Shown here: positions 27,165-36,634 of the stretch, one piece after another
Layout: every line of letters begins with the position of its first letter
Numbering within the stretch: position 1 is the first letter of the stretch
From: Clostridium sp. AM58-1XD
GTDB lineage: Bacteria > Bacillota > Clostridia > Lachnospirales > Lachnospiraceae
DNA length: 64,000 bases
Direction: 5' to 3'
Assembly: GCF_003464085.1 (NCBI RefSeq)
Contig: NZ_QSDR01000003.1
Span: 124,001 to 188,000 of the forward strand
Program-made: the position numbers and the translations under genes
The notes under the pieces: generated by a model
What the model saw: only the letters and a program-made list of their open reading frames with translations
Told to the model about the DNA's origin: nothing
The model's database searches: none

Positions 27165-29321
27165 ATGGAGAAAATGTGGTATCAGAAACAGTTGCGCATG
27201 GTACAGACTGTTTTGAGAGAACCAGACATTGTAAACTATGATGCAAAGGCGGTGACGGATTATCTGGTCAAGTCCAACGCCAACTGCATAATTGTTAATG
27301 CGGGAGGCATCGTAGACTTCTTTCATTCGGGGCTGGAGGGAGCGAACCTGAATCCTTTTATGAAAAATGAAGACGTTCTGGGAGATTTGGTAAGAGAGGC
27401 CCATGCAAGAGACATAAAAGTAATCTGCCGAATCGATTTCCGTGGAGCCGAGAAGGATTTTTACAGGTCTCATCCCGACTGGTTTGCGTGTGAAGAAGAC
27501 GGCGGCCCCAAAATGATGAGTTCAACAATTAAATCAGAGGTGGATATCTATACCCCGTGTTACAACAGCCGCTATATGAATGAACATGCCATGGATTTTA
27601 CACGTTCCATCTTCAGGCAGTATGATGTGGATGGAATATGGGAAAATGCATTAGGTATCCCACACGGCGTCTGTCGCTGCGTACGGTGCCGTACAAAATA
27701 CAGACAGGATATGGGAAAGGATCTTCCTGCTGAGGCCCAGATGAAGATTCCGGCAGTAAGGGAAGAGTATAGAAAATGGAAATATCAGTGTGCAAAAGAA
27801 CATATTGAAAGAATTAAAAATACAGTAAAAGAGTTTGGCGAGGATAAGGCTTACGCAGCTGAGATATTTGGATTTCTGCGGACAGCGGAAAGGGAGGCCG
27901 TCAATGTTTTGGACTTGGATATGGCAAAAGAAAGCTTTGACTATCTCGTGACTCCGGCCATGGTTTCCCAGGAGGCATATCCAGCTGCTTATGATTCGGG
28001 GTTGGTTTACACCGGATCAATTGTGAAGCATATGAAAATGATCAGCAGGGAGAAACAGGCGGTTCTGCTGTTTGGAAATAACGGAGGAACGCTGCGCTAC
28101 GTAAAAGATCCTGCTGCGGAAAATAAAATATGGCTGTGGGAAGCTGTTTCTGCCGGCGGAGGTTTCTGGAACTGTCTGTTTAACGGTCAGCATCCGGCAG
28201 CGACTCATGATAACAGAGCGGCATATATTTCCAAGCCGATGTTTGATTTTCTGAAGGAAAATGAAGAGATTCTGGAAGAAAATTATCCAATGGCGGAAGC
28301 GGCAATTTATGCTTCCAAGCCAACCCGTGATATTTTCGGCAATACGGTAAACTCGGATATGGATCGTTTCTGCTGCAATATGAAGGGCGTAGAAAAGATA
28401 TTGGCGGGGAAACACATTCAATTCGTTCATATTCCCGGCGGCGTTTCTATCACGCTGGAAGAACTGAAACCATATAAAGTCATTATTCTGCCAAATGCAG
28501 CCTGTATGTCTGACTATGAAGTATCCGTATTCGAACAATATGTAAGAGAAGGCGGCAGTGTAATAGCCAGTTATGAAACAAGCCTGTATGACGAGAACGG
28601 CAGAAAACGTTCTGATTTTGCACTGGGAAATGTATTTGGCATAACGAATACGGGAACGGTGGAGGATACGAGAGTCGATTGTTATCAGCTGATCCGGGAC
28701 AGAGAAAGTCCGCTTCTGAGGGGGATAACAGATACACAAGTGCTGGCAAATGGTGAACATACCATACTGGTAAACGAGCTGCCGGGCGCCAATACTGCTA
28801 CTACATATATTCCGATTATCCGCAACCAGCCGCCTGAGAAGGCATGGATCCGGGATATGAAGACCGTATACCCCGTTTCATTGATAAATCATTGGGGAAG
28901 CGGAAAAGCAGTATATTTTGCGTTCCCGATTGGACGCGCATTATATAAGTACGCTCATGATGATTTTGTACAGTTATTTGAAAATGCACTGGACGCAGCA
29001 CTTGGAGACAAGACTATGCTTACTACAAATGCTCCGGCCAGCGTTCATATCCAGATGATCAATACAGGTGAAGATCAAAAAGATATCATGATGAGCCTTG
29101 TGAACCATACCGGAACCATGTACCGTCCGGTACAGGAGGTGGTTCCCGTACATCAGATCGAAGTCAAGATCGAGCTGCCTCATTCACCGAAAGAATTGCG
29201 CATTTTAAGGGCGGAAGCTCCGGCTGTATTTAAGGAAAAAGAGCGGGAAGACGGAACGGTAACCGTAACCTTTTGCTTGGATAAGCTGGAAGAATTTGCG
29301 GCAATCTGGATAAGGCTGTAA
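27165..29321 (+). CDS. Putative glycoside hydrolase (GHL6-like) with beta-galactosidase-trimerisation-like domain
   Basis: The 718-residue protein has no signal peptide, so it acts in the cytoplasm. An alpha/beta barrel of the hypothetical glycosyl hydrolase 6 type fills about 1-330: DIKVICRIDFRG, HPDWFAC, DIYTPCYNS, YDVDGIWENALGI and CRCVRCRTKY. A Rossmann-like beta-galactosidase trimerisation domain follows (about 390-600; LKPYKVIILPNAACMSDYE, YVREGGSVIASYE), then a beta-rich C-terminus. The GHL6 family has no firm reaction that I know. Its place in a sugar-acid operon suggests it releases the sugar acid from a conjugate taken up by the TTT transporter. Confidence 0.75.
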   Translation: MEKMWYQKQLRMVQTVLREPDIVNYDAKAVTDYLVKSNANCIIVNAGGIVDFFHSGLEGANLNPFMKNEDVLGDLVREAHARDIKVICRIDFRGAEKDFYRSHPDWFACEEDGGPKMMSSTIKSEVDIYTPCYNSRYMNEHAMDFTRSIFRQYDVDGIWENALGIPHGVCRCVRCRTKYRQDMGKDLPAEAQMKIPAVREEYRKWKYQCAKEHIERIKNTVKEFGEDKAYAAEIFGFLRTAEREAVNVLDLDMAKESFDYLVTPAMVSQEAYPAAYDSGLVYTGSIVKHMKMISREKQAVLLFGNNGGTLRYVKDPAAENKIWLWEAVSAGGGFWNCLFNGQHPAATHDNRAAYISKPMFDFLKENEEILEENYPMAEAAIYASKPTRDIFGNTVNSDMDRFCCNMKGVEKILAGKHIQFVHIPGGVSITLEELKPYKVIILPNAACMSDYEVSVFEQYVREGGSVIASYETSLYDENGRKRSDFALGNVFGITNTGTVEDTRVDCYQLIRDRESPLLRGITDTQVLANGEHTILVNELPGANTATTYIPIIRNQPPEKAWIRDMKTVYPVSLINHWGSGKAVYFAFPIGRALYKYAHDDFVQLFENALDAALGDKTMLTTNAPASVHIQMINTGEDQKDIMMSLVNHTGTMYRPVQEVVPVHQIEVKIELPHSPKELRILRAEAPAVFKEKEREDGTVTVTFCLDKLEEFAAIWIRL

Positions 29322-29368
29322 CAGAATCTTACAGATCAGTGATAAAACAACAAAACAGGAGGATAACT

Positions 29369-30415
29369 ATGAAAAGATTACTTGCAGTGATGTTAACAGC
29401 AGCTATGGGACTTAGTTTAACCGCGTGTCAGGGAACAACGAAGGACAGTTCGGAAGGTAATCCGGGCCAGTCGGTTACAGAAGCTTCTGAAGGAAAGCAG
29501 GACGCTTCTGTCGAATGGCCGACCGTTAAGAATGTAGAAATCATTTGTCCGGCAAATGCAGGGTCAGGTACGGACGGCGTATGCCGCGCTCTGGCATCCC
29601 ACTGGGGAAAGATGTTTCCGGACCATAATTTTACAGTTACAAACGATGCTTCTGGCGGATATACAGTTGCTTATGAAATGGGCCGCAACAGTGATACAGA
29701 CGGAAGTACGATCCTGGTAGGAACGCCGTCCATGCTGATGACTTATTACTTTGGGGTATATGATCATCTGGTTACGGATCCATCGGAATTTCAGATTATA
29801 AACTGTATAAAAGTCAACACAGATGTAGCAGCAATCTGCGTAAAAGCTGATTCTCCATACCAGACGCTGGACGATCTGGTAGAGGCTGCGAAAGCAAACC
29901 CGAATACAATTTCAGTAGGAACCGGTTCTGGAAATATTGTTTATGCAGGAGCTTTAAATATTGAAAACGCACTGGGCTGTACCTTCCGTAAGGTGGACGG
30001 AGCAGACAATAATGAACGTATTACGAACCTTTTGGGCGGATTTAACGACTGGGCATATCTGACGCCTGCAGTAGCGGATCAGTATGTACAGAACGGTGAT
30101 ATGCGTATCCTGGCTTATGCTGCCAACGAACGGTCAAAGGTCTATCCGGATATTCCGTGCTTCGATGAATTGGGCTATCATATGGAATATGATGTTCCGA
30201 CCGGCTATATCCTGTGCTGCAATCCTGGTATGAGTGATGAATTGGCTGAGGCTATTTCTGCCACGCTGCCGGGGCTTAAAGACGATGAGATGTGGAATAC
30301 ACTGCTGAATACCACTTTTAAAGGCGGTACGTGGGATTACGTGGATCGAAGCGGGGGCATACAGATCGTAAAAGACATGCAGACCTTCTGTGACGACCTT
30401 GGCTTGGGAGCATAA
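29369..30415 (+). CDS. tctC: TTT transporter substrate-binding lipoprotein TctC
   Basis: The ATG at 29369 follows CAGGAGGATAACT; 348 residues. A lipoprotein signal ends in LSLTAC. The mature part is a Bug/TctC-type solute-binding protein: VEIICPANAGSGTDGVCRALA, GTPSMLMTYYFG and SVGTGSGNIVYAGAL. It captures the solute for the TctA-TctB membrane parts that follow. The solute is unknown; by context it is a sugar acid or a compound containing one. Confidence 0.9.
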   Translation: MKRLLAVMLTAAMGLSLTACQGTTKDSSEGNPGQSVTEASEGKQDASVEWPTVKNVEIICPANAGSGTDGVCRALASHWGKMFPDHNFTVTNDASGGYTVAYEMGRNSDTDGSTILVGTPSMLMTYYFGVYDHLVTDPSEFQIINCIKVNTDVAAICVKADSPYQTLDDLVEAAKANPNTISVGTGSGNIVYAGALNIENALGCTFRKVDGADNNERITNLLGGFNDWAYLTPAVADQYVQNGDMRILAYAANERSKVYPDIPCFDELGYHMEYDVPTGYILCCNPGMSDELAEAISATLPGLKDDEMWNTLLNTTFKGGTWDYVDRSGGIQIVKDMQTFCDDLGLGA

Positions 30416-30441
30416 ATAGCGGAAAAGACGTAAAGAAAGGT

Positions 30442-30470
30442 TTTCCCCTCAGCGGTCCGCTCAGGGGAAA
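30442..30470 (+). promoter_or_regulatory. Intercistronic stem-loop between tctC and tctB
   Basis: TTTCCCCT-AGCGG pairs with CCGCT-AGGGGAAA with one C-C mismatch and almost no loop. No T-tract follows. Such hairpins often protect the upstream message and raise yield of the binding protein relative to the membrane subunits. Confidence 0.55.
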
Positions 30471-30499
30471 GCACTCTGCTCTGGGAAAGGAGAGTATAC

Positions 30500-30961
30500 A
30501 TGAAGAGAGATCGAGTGAACGGCATCGTTGGAGTTATTATTGGCGTGCTGATTATCGCCGGGGCCCTGCGCCTGCCTCCATCGAAAGTGCCGGATGATAT
30601 CGGGCCTGCGGTTTTTCCCATTATTGCAGCGGTAATGATAATAATTCCCGGATTATTCCTGACCTTCAAAAAGGCCTTTACTGAAGAGTGCCCTTTTTTG
30701 AACAGACAAGAATGGAAACGCCTTGGAATCCTTGTGCTGGTTTTTATATTATATGCAGTACTGTTGTATATGGTTGGTTTTCTGGTAGCGACTCCAATTA
30801 TTACTTTTATTATCAGCAAGATGTTTTCGCAGGGTAAAAAAGTTCCTGCATGGCAGCTGATTGTCTATGCTCTTATACTAACCATAATAGTTTATATGTG
30901 TTTCTACAAAGGGCTGGGGTTGAAACTGCCACGTGGTGAATTCTTTAATCTGGATCTATAA
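30500..30961 (+). CDS. tctB: TTT transporter small membrane subunit TctB
   Basis: The 153-residue protein has four hydrophobic segments and the TctB-type opening GIVGVIIGVLIIAGALRLP with DDIGPAVFPI. TctB works with TctA as the membrane part of the tripartite tricarboxylate transporter. The ATG at 30500 follows AAAGGAGAG, and the TctA gene starts 12 bases after its stop. Confidence 0.87.
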   Translation: MKRDRVNGIVGVIIGVLIIAGALRLPPSKVPDDIGPAVFPIIAAVMIIIPGLFLTFKKAFTEECPFLNRQEWKRLGILVLVFILYAVLLYMVGFLVATPIITFIISKMFSQGKKVPAWQLIVYALILTIIVYMCFYKGLGLKLPRGEFFNLDL

Positions 30962-30973
30962 GGAGGGATACAT

Positions 30974-32491
30974 ATGTGGTCGTATTTAGGAGAATCCTTT
31001 ATTACCCTGTTTAGCTTTGAAGTGCTGATGTTGTGCCTGGGAGGCGGTATCATCGGCATTATTCTGGGATGTATTCCCGGCCTCTCAGGTGGTACGGGCA
31101 TGATGCTTGTACTTCCGATGACGTATGCTATGGATCCGGTTAAGGCAGTAGCGCTCTTATGCAGCATATATATCGGCGGTGTATCGGGTGGATTTATCGG
31201 TTCTATTCTGGTAGGAATTCCGGGTACCAACGGTTCCGTAGCGACTGTCTTTGACGGATATGAATTTACAAAAAAAGGTGATCCTGTAACTGCGCTCAGC
31301 GTAGGTACGGTGGCAAATTTTATCGGTACACTTCCAAGTATTATTATTGCCATGTTCTGTGCTTCCTGGGTAGCATCCTTTGCAGTAAACATGGGACCGT
31401 GGGAGCTGTTCAGCCTGAGTATGTGTGCTATGGTTATGGTTTCCTCTCTGGCAGAGGGGAATATGATGAAAAGCCTGATGGGAGTAGGAATAGGTCTCGC
31501 TTTTACCACGATCGGGCGTGCGCCGGTCAGCGGTACTGTGCGTTTTACCTTTGGAAATTATCACTTGGCAGCAGGACTTCCTCTCGTTTGTGTATGCATG
31601 GGAATCTTTGCAGGGCGTACGATTTTGCTGGAATATGCAAAGTCAGAGCGTATGGGTGGCAACGGCCCTCAGATTAAAGTAGGCGGATTTAAGCTGCCCA
31701 AGGGTGATATTATAAGAGAAAAAGTCAATATTATTCGTTCCTTTATCATTGGTTTGTTTATCGGATTTCTGCCTGGACTAGGAAGCGGACTTTCCAACGT
31801 AGTGGCCTATACGATGGCCAAAAATGGGGACAAGCATCCGGAGAAATTCGGTACCGGCTGTACAGCCGGCGTATGGGCACCGGAGGTGGCAAACAATGCT
31901 TCTGTAGGCGGTGCTATTATCCCCATGATCGCTCTTGGAATTCCAGGGGATGCTCAGACAGCATTACTTCTGAGCGGTTTTATCATTCAGGGCGTTGAAG
32001 CCGGTCCTCTGTTGATTCGGAATAATCCCGGCATTGTATACATGATATATGCCTCCTTGATTTTTTGTGCAGTGGCCATCTTAATTATTGAAGTAGTTGG
32101 TATGCGGGCATTTCCTATGTTGCTTCAGGCACCATATCATCTGCTCTATCCGGCGATCCTGGTCCTGTGCTTTGTAGGGGCATATGCCTGCGTCGGCAAT
32201 ACATTTGCCATTTTACTGGCTATTATATGTACTTTGTTCGGTGTTTGGATGTCTTACGCAAATATTCCATCTACGCCGTTTCTTCTGGCCTTTATTCTGG
32301 GCAGTAATGTGGAAAAATATCTGAGAAATGGAGTCAGTTACTCCCCTCAATACGGCTTGATGTCCTTCTTTGTAAGACCTGTTTCCTGTGTCTTGTTGCT
32401 TTTGGCAATCTTTCTTCTGTTTTGGCCTATGATCCGCAGCGCATGGAGAAAGAAACATCCGCCGGTAATTAAAGTGATGGAAGAGGATTAA
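30974..32491 (+). CDS. tctA: TTT transporter large membrane subunit TctA
   Basis: The 505-residue multi-pass protein has TctA signatures: GGGIIGIILGCIPGLSGGTG, YIGGVSGGFIGSILVGIPGT, FLPGLGSGLSN and VANNASVGGAIIPMIALGIPG. It is the ion-coupled permease. It follows tctB by 12 bases with an AAGGAGGG site and is the last gene of the sugar-acid operon; a terminator lies 20 bases downstream. Confidence 0.93.
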   Translation: MWSYLGESFITLFSFEVLMLCLGGGIIGIILGCIPGLSGGTGMMLVLPMTYAMDPVKAVALLCSIYIGGVSGGFIGSILVGIPGTNGSVATVFDGYEFTKKGDPVTALSVGTVANFIGTLPSIIIAMFCASWVASFAVNMGPWELFSLSMCAMVMVSSLAEGNMMKSLMGVGIGLAFTTIGRAPVSGTVRFTFGNYHLAAGLPLVCVCMGIFAGRTILLEYAKSERMGGNGPQIKVGGFKLPKGDIIREKVNIIRSFIIGLFIGFLPGLGSGLSNVVAYTMAKNGDKHPEKFGTGCTAGVWAPEVANNASVGGAIIPMIALGIPGDAQTALLLSGFIIQGVEAGPLLIRNNPGIVYMIYASLIFCAVAILIIEVVGMRAFPMLLQAPYHLLYPAILVLCFVGAYACVGNTFAILLAIICTLFGVWMSYANIPSTPFLLAFILGSNVEKYLRNGVSYSPQYGLMSFFVRPVSCVLLLLAIFLLFWPMIRSAWRKKHPPVIKVMEED

Positions 32492-32510
32492 ATAATTGGA
32501 TAAAAAAATA

Positions 32511-32567
32511 AACAGGATATGCAGCGCGCAGAGGCAGCAGCCAATGCAGGAAGCATATCCTGTTTTT
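32511..32567 (+). terminator. Terminator after tctA
   Basis: AACAGGATATGC pairs with GCATATCCTGTT, enclosing a GC-rich loop, followed by TTTTTGTT. Confidence 0.85.
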
Positions 32568-32619
32568 GTTGGTGTTTTTACTTGAAACTTACTTGGGATT
32601 TTGCTTACAGGCTGTAATG

Positions 32620-33990
32620 CTATTGTATCGTAAACTGCCATTTCTTAACCTTTGGTTCGGGAAGGACATCTTTATACCGATAGATACTGAGCAGAATGCC
32701 CATCATGATATAAGTGACGACTGTAGTTCCCAGACCGTAAGAAAGAAAGGGCATGGACAGCTGGGAAAACAAAATAAATCCCATGTTGGATAAAACGTAG
32801 CATAGCGTATGATCTAAAAGCGCCAATCCGCATGCCAGTCCGACCATCATGCCCAGACAGTTGGGATGGCGGAGAACGATTCGGAAGATCCTGATGAACA
32901 GGAGTACAAAGCCGGTCAGAATTATAAGACCGGGGATGATTCCCCAAGAGGTAAACAAAAACGTGATGATATAATCATAAGAAAATCCCGGAAGGAAACC
33001 AAAGACCTTCCCTGGTGAACCTCCCAGCAGCTGCCAGCCTCCCATGAGCTTACGTATGGTGGCGGTGATATAGGAAATTCCTTCCGGATCATATATGAGA
33101 TTGAAGAAAGCGGCAATCCTGGCTTTCTGATACGCTTTTAGCCACCCGAACTGGTCTGCGAGCAAAAGCCACAGGGCTCCGGTAAGCAGAGGGCCGACCG
33201 TCAGGAGGAGAAGCGCTGGACGACGGCTGACATGAAACCAGCCTTTGGCGACAGCGGCGCACACCATAAGAAGGAATATAATGCCCAGGCTGAAAGCTGT
33301 ACGGGTGGAGCCCACGCCGCGACCGGCCAACAAAAGAGCGCACAGGCCATGCAGTATGCAAAGAAAGATCCTTCCGAAACCGCCTCCCCGGGCTCTGTAT
33401 AGGATGCCGGCAAAAAGGGGAGCGAAGAGGTAGAGATAAATCCTGAGGTAGGGAAATGATCCCATCAAAACAGGTCCTGTGCAGACCACAAATAGTATGG
33501 AGAAGAAGAAAAGCCACCACAAAAGCAGAGAAAAGCGGCCGATCAGCGTATAATCAGCATAATAAATAACAGCCATGCACAACAATCCGACCAAGGTATA
33601 ACAGCATTGGTTGGCGAACTGGGAAAATCCTGGAAGTGGCAGAGGCGATGAAGAAGGGTCGGCAGCCAATACGGTTCCTGCGGTCAGGCAGATGTGATAC
33701 TGCAGAATTAATCCCACAATGCTGAAAATACTTATGAATGCAAGGAGCTTCCAGTCCGGCCGGGGACGGTGTATCCGGTCCATTTCCACGCCGACAGAGA
33801 CGGGATCGCCCATCTGCCGCAGGCTTTCTTTAAGCGCCTCTTCCTCTGTAAGACCATCTTCTATGAACGCCTCTTTCTGGTCTTCTATATGGCAGGCGAG
33901 TTCCTCTGAAATATAACCTCTCGCTTTTTTGCACCGAATCTGGTCGGTTACGCTGCCAAGATATTCACTTAAAAGATCATACCGCTCCAT
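32620..33990 (-). CDS. SEDS (FtsW/RodA/SpoVE-type) membrane protein with N-terminal HAAS domain
   Basis: The start at 33990 (MERYDLLSEYLG) has GGAGGTGCTGTCT upstream; 456 residues. Residues 1-75 form a cytoplasmic HAAS helical domain (KARGYISEELACHIEDQKEAF, GLTEEEALKESLRQMGDP). The rest has about ten membrane segments of the SEDS glycosyltransferase fold: the extracellular loop with YDYIITFLFTSWGII keeps the Asp position, and PFLSYGLGTTVV replaces the usual PFLSYGGSS. The GEE motif usually beside the Asp is absent, so transglycosylase activity is uncertain. It overlaps the PadR gene by 14 bases, a common PadR/HAAS pairing. Confidence 0.85.
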   Translation of the reverse strand: MERYDLLSEYLGSVTDQIRCKKARGYISEELACHIEDQKEAFIEDGLTEEEALKESLRQMGDPVSVGVEMDRIHRPRPDWKLLAFISIFSIVGLILQYHICLTAGTVLAADPSSSPLPLPGFSQFANQCCYTLVGLLCMAVIYYADYTLIGRFSLLLWWLFFFSILFVVCTGPVLMGSFPYLRIYLYLFAPLFAGILYRARGGGFGRIFLCILHGLCALLLAGRGVGSTRTAFSLGIIFLLMVCAAVAKGWFHVSRRPALLLLTVGPLLTGALWLLLADQFGWLKAYQKARIAAFFNLIYDPEGISYITATIRKLMGGWQLLGGSPGKVFGFLPGFSYDYIITFLFTSWGIIPGLIILTGFVLLFIRIFRIVLRHPNCLGMMVGLACGLALLDHTLCYVLSNMGFILFSQLSMPFLSYGLGTTVVTYIMMGILLSIYRYKDVLPEPKVKKWQFTIQ

Positions 33991-34318
33991 AGACAGCACC
34001 TCCCAGCACCCGGGCCATCGCCCTTGCATATTCATTCCATTCGTGTTCCTTCTGATTCAGGGCCTTCTGGCCTTCTTTGGTTATGTGATAGTATTTTCTC
34101 ATCTTACCGCCGGCTTCATCCTCATAAACAGTCAGATATCCCTGAGATACCAGTGAATGAAGAAGGGGATAGAGGGTCCCGGCTTTCAGTTCAAAGACAT
34201 TTTCCGATCTCTTATCCAGCGTATCGATCATCTCATAACCATACATATCCTTTTCGGAAAGAAGCTTCAGAATAAGCAGAGACGTACTTCCCGAAAGCAG
34301 ACTTTTATCAACGGACAT
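33977..34318 (-). CDS. PadR family transcriptional regulator
   Basis: The 113-residue protein has the PadR winged helix: LLILKLLSEKDMYGYEMIDTL, ELKAGTLYPLLHSLVSQGYL and GGKMRKYYHITKEGQ. PadR proteins repress an adjacent membrane-protein gene, and here it overlaps the HAAS-SEDS gene. The ATG at 34318 follows AAAGGAGGTACTGTTT. A hyphenated palindrome upstream is a likely operator for autoregulation. Confidence 0.92.
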   Translation of the reverse strand: MSVDKSLLSGSTSLLILKLLSEKDMYGYEMIDTLDKRSENVFELKAGTLYPLLHSLVSQGYLTVYEDEAGGKMRKYYHITKEGQKALNQKEHEWNEYARAMARVLGGAVYGAV

Positions 34319-34376
34319 AAACAGTACCTCCTTTTGTAGTTTGTATCGATCATCTATATATAATCATAAAGCAACT

Positions 34377-34397
34377 ATATATCGATATTCGATATAT
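34377..34397 (-). promoter_or_regulatory. Palindromic candidate operator upstream of padR
   Basis: ATATATCGA-TAT-TCGATATAT is a perfect 9-bp inverted repeat with a 3-base centre, next to a TTGCTT -35-like box and AT-rich -10 sequence read toward padR. Dyads of this kind fit the dimeric PadR family. Confidence 0.55.
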
Positions 34398-34414
34398 GTC
34401 AAGTGCATGAATCA

Positions 34415-34471
34415 AATCAAGAAAAAATCCGGCTGCGGGCAAAAGCCCAAAAGCCGGATTTTTTCTTGATT
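34415..34471. terminator. Bidirectional terminator between padR and the histidine kinase
   Basis: A 20-bp stem (AATCAAGAAAAAATCCGGCT with its exact complement) encloses GCGGGC-GCCC. It terminates the minus-strand kinase operon and could act on either strand. Confidence 0.8.
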
Positions 34472-34492
34472 TCAACTTTGTCTGTCATACAG

Positions 34493-35911
34493 TCAAGTAT
34501 TACAGGTTCGTCGCCTTAGGCAGCTGAAGATAAACTCCGTTCCCACGCCTTCTGTGCTGACTACGTCGATATTTTCTCCATGTGACTGGATAATTTCCTT
34601 GACGATTGCAAGTCCAAGGCCTGTGCCTTTCTTGTCTTTTCCCCTGGAACTGTCGGACTTATAAAAGCGTTCCCATATCTTTTTAATATTTTCCTTCGGT
34701 ATTCCGATGCCGGTATCCTTTACGGAAACGAATACCTTTTCATGACGTACAGCAGCCTGTACAAAGATCGTGGAATTATGATGGCTGAACTTAATGGCAT
34801 TGTCGATCAGATTATAGAGGACCTGCTGTATTTTACCAAGGTCGGCATAGACCATCTCGATGCTGTCTGAAAAGATCAGCTCAAAATTAATTCCCTTGGC
34901 ATCGCATGTCCCTTCAAAAGAAGCAGCCGTATCCTTAATAACACGGTTGATGTCAAAATTTGTTCTGGAAAGATAGCCCTTGCTGTCCAGGGTATTCAGA
35001 GTCAGCATACCCTGGGTGAGCTTATTCAGGCGCTCTGTTTCGGAGATTACCCGTTTTAAATATTTTTCCTGCATTTCAGTAGGTATGGTGCCGTCGATGA
35101 TAGCTTCCAGATATCCTTTGATTGAGGTGAGGGGAGAACGGAAGTCATGAGAGACGTTGGCAATAAAAGTCCGCTGATATTCTTCCATCTTATTCAGCTC
35201 TCCGGACATATAATTCAGCGTTGCAGCAAGGTATCCCATTTCATCCTGAGTGCTTACCTGAATTCTGTAGTCCAGATTCCCTGCCGCATATTCGTTGGCT
35301 CCGGCAGTGATTTTTTTGAGCGGAAAATAAACGATCTTGGTGAACACCAGCAGGATGATCAGAGAAAGACCGAAGATAATCAGCGATGTAATGTAAATCA
35401 GATTCAGAATACTGTTGTGGCTGGCCGAAATTGCACTGACCGGCATATGGATGATTACGTAGCCGTAAGTGTTGTAATTGCCTGTAATGGGCGCGGAAAC
35501 GCTTAAAACGTCATAATCATACAGTTCATAATAGTTTCCTATGCAATAGGATTTATTTCCTGTGGCGGTAGGATCAAAATTCTCGATCGCCATTCCGGCG
35601 CGCTTGGAGTCGTTGCTGTCCAGAATAATATTTCCGCGGCGGTTCACTACCCAGATATCAGCCTGAAGAAAGGCAGCTACGGCGTTCAGCTGTGGATAAG
35701 CGGCTGAAAGCTCTGTGGGCTGTTTTCCCTGATACGGTCCGCTGTATTTACCGGCAATCAAAGTAGCCTCGTCATAAAGCGATTCCGCCTTGTCACGTAC
35801 GAGCTGGCGGAATGTGATGTGCGAGGCAAAGGTTGCAATTGTAATAAAACCCAGAAAACCAAAAATCAGATAGCCTACAATGAATTTATAATAAAGAGAC
35901 CGTAAATGCAT
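34493..35911 (-). CDS. Sensor histidine kinase
   Basis: The 472-residue protein has two membrane segments (about 12-32 and 170-190) around an extracytoplasmic sensor, then HAMP, HisKA (FIANVSHDFRSPLTSIKGYLEA, phospho-His) and HATPase_c (NLIDNAIKFS, DTGIGIPKE, GTGLGLAIVKEI). It phosphorylates the response regulator gene upstream, with which its start overlaps (TAATG). The signal is unknown. Confidence 0.93.
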   Translation of the reverse strand: MHLRSLYYKFIVGYLIFGFLGFITIATFASHITFRQLVRDKAESLYDEATLIAGKYSGPYQGKQPTELSAAYPQLNAVAAFLQADIWVVNRRGNIILDSNDSKRAGMAIENFDPTATGNKSYCIGNYYELYDYDVLSVSAPITGNYNTYGYVIIHMPVSAISASHNSILNLIYITSLIIFGLSLIILLVFTKIVYFPLKKITAGANEYAAGNLDYRIQVSTQDEMGYLAATLNYMSGELNKMEEYQRTFIANVSHDFRSPLTSIKGYLEAIIDGTIPTEMQEKYLKRVISETERLNKLTQGMLTLNTLDSKGYLSRTNFDINRVIKDTAASFEGTCDAKGINFELIFSDSIEMVYADLGKIQQVLYNLIDNAIKFSHHNSTIFVQAAVRHEKVFVSVKDTGIGIPKENIKKIWERFYKSDSSRGKDKKGTGLGLAIVKEIIQSHGENIDVVSTEGVGTEFIFSCLRRRTCNT

Positions 35912-36621
35912 TATCGTTTTACCTCGAATTTATAGCCGATTCCCCATACAGTGGACAGAGACCAGCTTTCATGATCCTTGATTTTTTCGCGGAGCCGTTT
36001 GATATGTACATCCACGGTCCTTGTATCACCGATGTATTCATATCCCCATATATGGTCGAGCAGTTGTTCTCTGGTAAATACCTGGTTGGGAGATGAGGCC
36101 AGAAAATACAAAAGTTCCAGTTCCTTCGGAGGCATTTCAATGGAGTGGCCGCGGTAAATGACGGAATAATTTGTCAAGTTTACGGTCAGATCCGGGTACT
36201 CTACGTAATTGCCCTGTTGCTGGACAGCGGCGGCAGGGGCAGGAGTAATGGGCTGGTAGCGCCTTAAAACGGCCTTGACGCGGGCGACCAGCTCCTTTGA
36301 ATCGAAAGGTTTAATCATGTAATCGTCGGCGCCCAGTTCCAGTCCCAGCACCTTGTCGAAGATCTCACCCTTTGCGGACAGCATGATAATAGGAACCTGA
36401 GAAGAAGTACGAATCTCGCGGCATACCTGATAACCGTCTATGCCCGGAAGCATGAGATCCAGAAGAATGATGTTCGGCTTAAATTCAACGAAGACTCTCA
36501 GCGCTTCTTCGCCGTCATTGACAATCATCGTCTCATAACATTCCTTCATCAGATAAAGGGAAATGAGTTCGGCAATATTCTCATCATCATCCACGATCAA
36601 TACTTTTTGTTTTTCTGCCAT
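35911..36621 (-). CDS. OmpR/PhoB family response regulator
   Basis: The 236-residue protein has a receiver domain (VDDDENI, phospho-Asp in LLDLMLPGIDG, Lys in MIKPFDSKE) and a C-terminal winged helix (LTNYSVIYRG, FTREQLLDHIWGYEYIGDTRTVDVHIKRLREKI). Between them is a short Pro/Ala/Gln linker. The ATG at 36621 follows AGGAGGTTTCT. It is partner to the kinase downstream. MutS2 ends 14 bases upstream. Confidence 0.95.
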   Translation of the reverse strand: MAEKQKVLIVDDDENIAELISLYLMKECYETMIVNDGEEALRVFVEFKPNIILLDLMLPGIDGYQVCREIRTSSQVPIIMLSAKGEIFDKVLGLELGADDYMIKPFDSKELVARVKAVLRRYQPITPAPAAAVQQQGNYVEYPDLTVNLTNYSVIYRGHSIEMPPKELELLYFLASSPNQVFTREQLLDHIWGYEYIGDTRTVDVHIKRLREKIKDHESWSLSTVWGIGYKFEVKR

Positions 36622-36634
36622 AGAAACCTCCTGT

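Noticed and set aside
26727..27473. Minus-strand frame across the pdxA2/GHL6 joint, and a similar one at 8903-9688
   Set aside because: Both lie opposite well-supported genes and have no start signal or domain.
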